A stretch of DNA of 64,000 bases, taken from positions 310,001 to 374,000 of the forward strand of contig NZ_FZTC01000015.1 of the NCBI RefSeq assembly GCF_900200035.1, read 5' to 3'. The stretch comes from Klebsiella grimontii. GTDB lineage: Bacteria > Pseudomonadota > Gammaproteobacteria > Enterobacterales > Enterobacteriaceae. This document shows positions 59,974-64,000 of this stretch, piece by piece. The stretch's first letter is position 1. Every line of letters begins with the position of its first letter. Under the pieces are notes generated by a model. That model ran no database searches. It saw only the letters and a list, made by a program, of their open reading frames with translations, and was not told the DNA's origin. The translations under genes were made by a program, and so were the position numbers.

Positions 59974-61952
59974 GCTGCCTCCGATCTTTTGGTTGCGCAC
60001 ATTTCCGGTAAGTTCGCCATCACCAGAGCCTCAGCAAAAGGAGGTGGGACAGCATTGCCGCAGCGTGCCACCTGCTTATCTTTTGCGTATTTTATGCCGC
60101 GGTAGTCCCGGTCAATGATGTACCACTCAGGGAAGCCCTGCGCGCGATAGAGCTCATGCGGTTGCAGCATGCGCATCCCAATATCAACAATGCGATACGT
60201 TACGCCGTCGATTTCCACCAGCCCGGTGCAGTCCTCCCCGCAGTATTCCCGCAGGAACGCCAGCACCTGCTGCGCGCGCTCTTCGTCGTAGTCCTCGACC
60301 GCTAGTGTCGTTTTAATCTCCCCCACGTGCTGGCCGCCGGCTGTGATGGTCGGCATCGGTTCGTTAGTGGGTTGGCCGTCTCGGCAGGTACCGCGCAGCT
60401 TAACCAGATGAGAAGCGACTAATGCGTGGTGATCGACAGTCGTTACTGAATGCGCAGGCTCATCCAGCCCCACGCCGGCGCCCTGATAATTCCCGCCGTA
60501 ATGCTTAGCCAGAAACGCGCTAACCGTGGCGAACTTATTTCCACCCGCTGTAACGGTTCCCAGCGGATTGCCCAGTTGCAGCACTCTTGGCTCCTGCCCG
60601 GGGCGCTCACCGTACCCCATTTGAATAAGTGTCGGCACAACCAGCTGCGATTTACCACCGCCGCCCGCGGTGATTGTTGCGCTAGGCTCATCTGCTCGAT
60701 GTCCTGTGCTGGCTCCGAACTGCCGGGCGATAACCGGAGCGACGACACAGGCGCGCGATTCTTTCAGGATGGTGTGAGCGGGTTTATCGAGCGGGCGTGG
60801 TTTAGCCTGGTACTCGCTGCCGCCAGTGCCAGCCAGGAACGGCGCCAACTCTGCTTCAACAATCCCCAACGCATGACCATTCCCGCCCGGACGCCTGGAC
60901 GTGCCGGCGGTCACTGTCGGTACCGGTTCGGTAACTGGCTGCCCGGTGGCCCCTGTTCTGAATTTTGTCAGATGAGGTACCGCAATTGCGTAGCCGTGGG
61001 TTTTCGTGATCGTCTGCAGCGGCTCAGCCAGCGATTGCCCACGAAAACAATCGTACTGACCTTTCGTCGTGGTGTGATTGCACTTCACAATGAACGGTGT
61101 TGGATTGTCCAGGACAAAGCGCTGAATGCCTCTGGCGATGCGCTTCAGGGTGTTCACAGCCAACTGCTTTTTGCGACCAAAGATTGACGGAGCGCCAATT
61201 GACCAGTCGATACACTCCGCGGCTGTGCGCCACGGCGCCAGGCTGCCAGCCTGAACCGCTGGCGACTTCGGATCTCCATGGGTTATATCAGGCCAGACGA
61301 TCAGCTGACCGTCACGGCGCATAACCATGAAAAAGCGTTTCCTGATAGTGGGCGCGCCATAGTCGCACGCGCGCAGCTCGCGATAGCCCACGTCATAACC
61401 GAGACCGGCTACCAGACGCTTGACCTGTGCGCTGTCAGGTGATAGTTGCAGGAAGTCGCAGCACTCTATTAATGCAGGATGATCCGCCGGTACGCCAGTG
61501 CTCAGCATGTCAACGAACGCCTGGAACGTCTCACCGGCGCGTGCCGGGTCAGGGCGCATTTCCCCGGCCAGCAGCGGACCCCAGGTTTTGAACTCCTCCA
61601 CGTTCTCCAGCATCATCACCCGCGGATGAACGGACAGAGCCCAACGAATGACGATCCATGCCAACCCGCGAATCTCTTTCTCAACCGGTTTTGAGCCTTT
61701 CGCTTTTGAGAAGTGTCGGCAGTCAGGGCTGAACCAGGCAAGGCCAACCGGTTTACCTGCGGTCGCTGTTGCCGGGTCAACATCAAACACACTTTCGCAG
61801 TAGTGCAGAGTGTCCGGGTGATTAGTAGTGTGCATAGCAACGGCATTCGGGTCGTGGTTAATCGCAATGTCCACGCTGCGGCCAATCGCCAATTCAATAC
61901 CCGTACTTGCCCCGCCTCCACCGGCAAAATTGTCAACGATGATTTCTTTCAC
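59970..61952 (-). CDS. Large phage C5-cytosine DNA methyltransferase with internal repeats
   Basis: This 660-residue protein has motif I DNFAGGGGASTG (7-18), the catalytic SPDC with C78, the ENV motif at 116-118, the motif VIII-like TIRKRFF near 202, motif IX near 594-606 and GNAVPPP at 632-638. Between motifs VIII and IX lies an enlarged region (about 284-540) with seven copies of an EPxxTxTAG-type unit. It should methylate cytosine and protect phage DNA from host restriction. I choose the GTG at 61952, which overlaps the MT-A70 stop as GTGA; a longer frame exists upstream. Confidence 0.88.
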   Translation of the reverse strand: MKEIIVDNFAGGGGASTGIELAIGRSVDIAINHDPNAVAMHTTNHPDTLHYCESVFDVDPATATAGKPVGLAWFSPDCRHFSKAKGSKPVEKEIRGLAWIVIRWALSVHPRVMMLENVEEFKTWGPLLAGEMRPDPARAGETFQAFVDMLSTGVPADHPALIECCDFLQLSPDSAQVKRLVAGLGYDVGYRELRACDYGAPTIRKRFFMVMRRDGQLIVWPDITHGDPKSPAVQAGSLAPWRTAAECIDWSIGAPSIFGRKKQLAVNTLKRIARGIQRFVLDNPTPFIVKCNHTTTKGQYDCFRGQSLAEPLQTITKTHGYAIAVPHLTKFRTGATGQPVTEPVPTVTAGTSRRPGGNGHALGIVEAELAPFLAGTGGSEYQAKPRPLDKPAHTILKESRACVVAPVIARQFGASTGHRADEPSATITAGGGGKSQLVVPTLIQMGYGERPGQEPRVLQLGNPLGTVTAGGNKFATVSAFLAKHYGGNYQGAGVGLDEPAHSVTTVDHHALVASHLVKLRGTCRDGQPTNEPMPTITAGGQHVGEIKTTLAVEDYDEERAQQVLAFLREYCGEDCTGLVEIDGVTYRIVDIGMRMLQPHELYRAQGFPEWYIIDRDYRGIKYAKDKQVARCGNAVPPPFAEALVMANLPEMCATKRSEAA

Positions 61953-62800
61953 GAGCTTCTCTCCATTGTTGCGATTAACGACCGCGCGGACACGACTATT
62001 TGAGGAATGGGTGTTTTCTCTAACCACATGCGGTTGATGTGAAATTTGAGCTTCCGCTTGTTTTTTTCAGTAATGGCGCCGTCATGTTCAACGGCACTGA
62101 AAACCATCTCGACCTCTGCCGGCCAAATTGCGCAATCTGTTGCATAACCCTCCGGTGTCGATTCTGATGGTCCAACCATTCCTGGGGTGAGGGTTATACT
62201 GGAGGAACATTCGTTTCCCCAGTGATGCCAGCCTGGCGCCGCGCTACGGCTGAAAAGCTCAATCCGCGGCACGTCGCCATAGAGCAACTCCAGACGGTGC
62301 CGAACTTCCCACGGTTTCTCGCTGTGCGCGCCGAGTGGGCTGTAAACCACCTGTTTAATGCCAGCGTGCTTGCGTTCCAGCCCGGCGCCGCGGGTGGCGA
62401 TCAGCACGTCTTCGGTATTGGCGCGGGTATGGTTGCCGCCGTTCATGCGCGTCTCGGCATTCAGCAGGTCGAGGAAGTCGTAAAAGTCGGTCACATCTCC
62501 CTCTGCCAGGGCCTTGGTAATGCGCAGTTCGGCTAATTGGTTCAGCTTCACCCAGGTGAAGCCCTTCATAGTGCGCACCGTAAAGCCCCAGGCCTCGGCC
62601 AGCTCGATCGCCTCCTGGTTGTGGGTGCCGGTGTACCACATCGTCAGCACCGCATTTTCGGCAGCCAGTTCCCACACTGGTAGGCGCTTCAGGTCGATGA
62701 GTTGCATTGTCGAATAGTGGTCCACTGCGGCTCCGTTGCTGATTGTGTTCCCATAAGCCCAGGGCGGATCGGCATAAATCAGTGAGTATTTTCCGCTCAT
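61949..62800 (-). CDS. MT-A70-family adenine methyltransferase
   Basis: This 283-residue protein has the catalytic DPPW motif at residues 11-14 (IYADPPWAYG) and the MT-A70 blocks LTMWYTGTHNQEA and TMKGFTWVK. It ends in an ELFSRSAAPGWHHWGNE region. Such phage enzymes methylate N6 of adenine in DNA, here probably for anti-restriction. It is linked by ATGA and GTGA overlaps to its neighbours. The C-terminal 75 residues after GWHHWGNE are extra compared with the minimal domain. Confidence 0.88.
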   Translation of the reverse strand: MSGKYSLIYADPPWAYGNTISNGAAVDHYSTMQLIDLKRLPVWELAAENAVLTMWYTGTHNQEAIELAEAWGFTVRTMKGFTWVKLNQLAELRITKALAEGDVTDFYDFLDLLNAETRMNGGNHTRANTEDVLIATRGAGLERKHAGIKQVVYSPLGAHSEKPWEVRHRLELLYGDVPRIELFSRSAAPGWHHWGNECSSSITLTPGMVGPSESTPEGYATDCAIWPAEVEMVFSAVEHDGAITEKNKRKLKFHINRMWLEKTPIPQIVVSARSLIATMERSS

Positions 62801-62955
62801 GCCACCACCTTCTTACTGTTCATCAGCTCAGCCAGCCGCTGAGCCTTTAATGGGTTTTTGATAACGTCGCCGCTTGGTGCGATCCATCCCCGGCGATTAA
62901 TGGAATAGGGCAGAGTGGCACTGCCAACGGTGATTCCGTCGTGGTGAGTTTTCAT
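62797..62955 (-). CDS. 52-residue phage protein of unknown function
   Basis: The reading frame begins [18 protein letters not shown] and ends LMNSKKVVA. It overlaps the exo stop (ATGA at 62955-62952) and the MT-A70 start (ATGA at 62800-62797), which strongly supports it being translated. No domain is recognised; the middle has a basic INRRGW segment. Confidence 0.78.
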   Translation of the reverse strand: MKTHHDGITVGSATLPYSINRRGWIAPSGDVIKNPLKAQRLAELMNSKKVVA

Positions 62956-63632
62956 TTCCACTGCTCCCCGAAGATGAAGCCGATCTCCGCCAGCGATTCG
63001 TCCATCTTCTCAATGAACTCCGGCACCATTTCGTTGAAGTCGGACATGTATTTGTCGTCGCGCTCAACAACCACGTGATGAATGCCTTCTCGCTTCATGC
63101 GAGGGTCATAATTCGCGAAATACCAGGCATCCCTCCCGGTTACCCACATGCTGAATTGCACCTGGGCCATGTAGGCGGATTTGATAGCCTCGAAGCCGCC
63201 AAGCCGAAATTTCATGAAGTCGCGAGAGGTGAAAGGGCATTTCAGCTCAAGGCCGCGACCATCACTGCACAGGCCGTCAGGTGAGCAGGCGGTGCGCATT
63301 CCTTCGTCGCGGAAGAGGATCGGCGACTCGGTTACCTGCACGTCGGTGGTGAACTCAAATAGGGTGCGTGCGTCGGCCTCATACTGTTTCCCCCAGGCCA
63401 AAGCTTTGGCGTTAACTTCCGGCGCCGCGCCGGTGCAAACCTCTGCGAGTAGCGTGTGGAAATAGGACATTTTCATGTCAGTCCACTTTGTGCCAGATCT
63501 CGGTTTTGAAATGACGTTGTGAACTTCTGAGGCGGTTATGACGCCGAGGCGCAAGCGGTGCCAGGCTTCATCGCCCTGTTCAACGCGGGTAACGTCAATG
63601 CCGGTGCGTGCAAGGATGATTTCAGGTGTCAT
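62952..63632 (-). CDS. exo: Lambda Red-type exonuclease (Red alpha)
   Basis: This 226-residue protein has the exact length of lambda Exo and is very similar throughout. The YqaJ-type catalytic residues D109, D119, E129 and K131 (RDE...SPDG...LELKCPF) are conserved. It degrades the 5' strand of double-stranded ends processively as a trimeric ring and hands the 3' strand to Bet. Its start overlaps the bet stop (ATGA). Confidence 0.97.
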   Translation of the reverse strand: MTPEIILARTGIDVTRVEQGDEAWHRLRLGVITASEVHNVISKPRSGTKWTDMKMSYFHTLLAEVCTGAAPEVNAKALAWGKQYEADARTLFEFTTDVQVTESPILFRDEGMRTACSPDGLCSDGRGLELKCPFTSRDFMKFRLGGFEAIKSAYMAQVQFSMWVTGRDAWYFANYDPRMKREGIHHVVVERDDKYMSDFNEMVPEFIEKMDESLAEIGFIFGEQWK

Positions 63633-64000
63633 GCGGCCGCCTTATTTTTCAGAAATCCGAGAGCCTTAACGGCCTCTTCTTGAGTCAGTTCTGATGATTC
63701 ACGAATGTCACGGCGGAATATTTTTGAACACAGAGGCAGCAGGTCGTCATCCCATGTCTTATTCATCGTGATAAGAACGTCGTTAATCTCTTTGATGATT
63801 GCTGTTTCTGCCGGGGTAACATCGCGTTCAGGCTGGCGTTGTGCGGAAAAGTTAATACCTTCTTCGCTTTCGGTGTTCACGTGGTCTATAGCCGCGTCCA
63901 GGCGCTCACGGCGTGGCCAATATTTCGCAGCCTGTTTAACAACCGTCTTGAGGATCATCTGCTCTTCGTCTGTGAGCCACGGGCATGATGTGCCTTTGTT
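63629..64000 (-). CDS. Bet/RecT-type single-strand annealing protein, C-terminal part
   Basis: The frame is open to the window edge, so the N-terminal part is missing; about 123 residues are visible. The last 70 (from [11 protein letters not shown] through [20 protein letters not shown] to the end) match the C-terminal domain of lambda Bet, which docks on Exo. The preceding part ([32 protein letters not shown]) does not resemble Bet and recalls RecT-type cores (a PW...KTV pattern). It may be a mosaic annealing protein. Stop and exo start overlap. Confidence 0.88.
   Translation of the reverse strand, partial: NKGTSCPWLTDEEQMILKTVVKQAAKYWPRRERLDAAIDHVNTESEEGINFSAQRQPERDVTPAETAIIKEINDVLITMNKTWDDDLLPLCSKIFRRDIRESSELTQEEAVKALGFLKNKAAA

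Larger units (their letters stand above)
58363..64000. mobile_element. Lambdoid prophage integrated at argU, left part
   Basis: All eight genes read toward argU on the minus strand: bet, exo, a 52-residue protein, MT-A70, C5-methyltransferase, zinc-finger protein, excisionase-like protein and integrase. The order Bet-Exo to Xis-Int is that of the lambda recombination region. The element continues past the window end; repressor, replication and structural genes are not visible, so whether it is complete is unknown. Confidence 0.93.

Noticed and set aside
61953..62027. Longer N-terminus for the C5-methyltransferase
   Set aside because: The extra codons lie inside the MT-A70 gene, and the GTG overlapping its stop fits the coupling pattern of the operon.

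Overview
The window is a chromosomal segment of an enterobacterium. Gene order and protein sequences follow the E. coli htpG-adk-hemH-gsk to folD-argU interval closely, but several differences fit the Klebsiella/Raoultella/Enterobacter side of the family: no ybaQ, glsA-ybaT, rhsD, ybbV or ybcI, many Klebsiella-type REP repeats, and extra genes for a TonB system, a porin and an MFS carrier. I cannot fix the species from sequence alone.

Layout. 1-10102: housekeeping block (htpG 3' end, adk, hemH, gsk, ybaL, fsr, ushA, ybaK, ybaP), with the small RNA ChiX between ybaK and ybaP. 10425-15762: an accessory five-gene operon, exbD-tonB-TonB-dependent receptor-exbB-secreted phospholipase-D-fold enzyme. 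The enzyme looks like the eukaryotic PLD3/PLD4 family. 15836-27320: copper efflux (copA/cueR, sharing one operator), qmcA-ybbJ, the FetAB exporter, cnoX, ybbO, and tesA/ybbA-ybbP. 27489-29149: a YdhR-like protein and a porin where E. coli has rhsD. 29256-30344: selU.

30429-51698: a complete purine-ureide (allantoin) regulon. Regulators AllS and AllR flank allA. The glyoxylate branch (gcl, hyi, glxR, glxK) converts glyoxylate to 2-phosphoglycerate. Uptake and ring opening are by allP and allB, with ybbY alongside. The ureide branch (allC, allE, allD) leads to oxalurate. fdrA-ylbE-ylbF-ybcF then splits oxalurate to oxamate and carbamoyl phosphate and makes ATP. Two near-identical AllR operators precede allA and gcl. 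An MFS carrier not found in the E. coli cluster sits between glxR and allP.

51840-57945: purEK with a PurR box, a small membrane protein, lpxH, ppiB, cysS, ybcJ and folD. 58286-58362: tRNA-Arg(UCU), argU, the integration site of a lambdoid prophage that continues past the window end. The visible prophage part is int, an excisionase-like gene, a small zinc-finger protein, a large C5-cytosine methyltransferase with seven internal repeats, an MT-A70 adenine methyltransferase, a 52-residue protein, lambda-type exonuclease and the C-terminal part of a Bet/RecT annealing protein. The genes from bet to the zinc-finger protein are joined by 4-bp start/stop overlaps.

Most promising for new biology: the PLD3/4-like enzyme with its private TonB-ExbB-ExbD-receptor set; the repeat-bearing methyltransferase; and the RecT-like/Bet hybrid next to lambda-type Exo.
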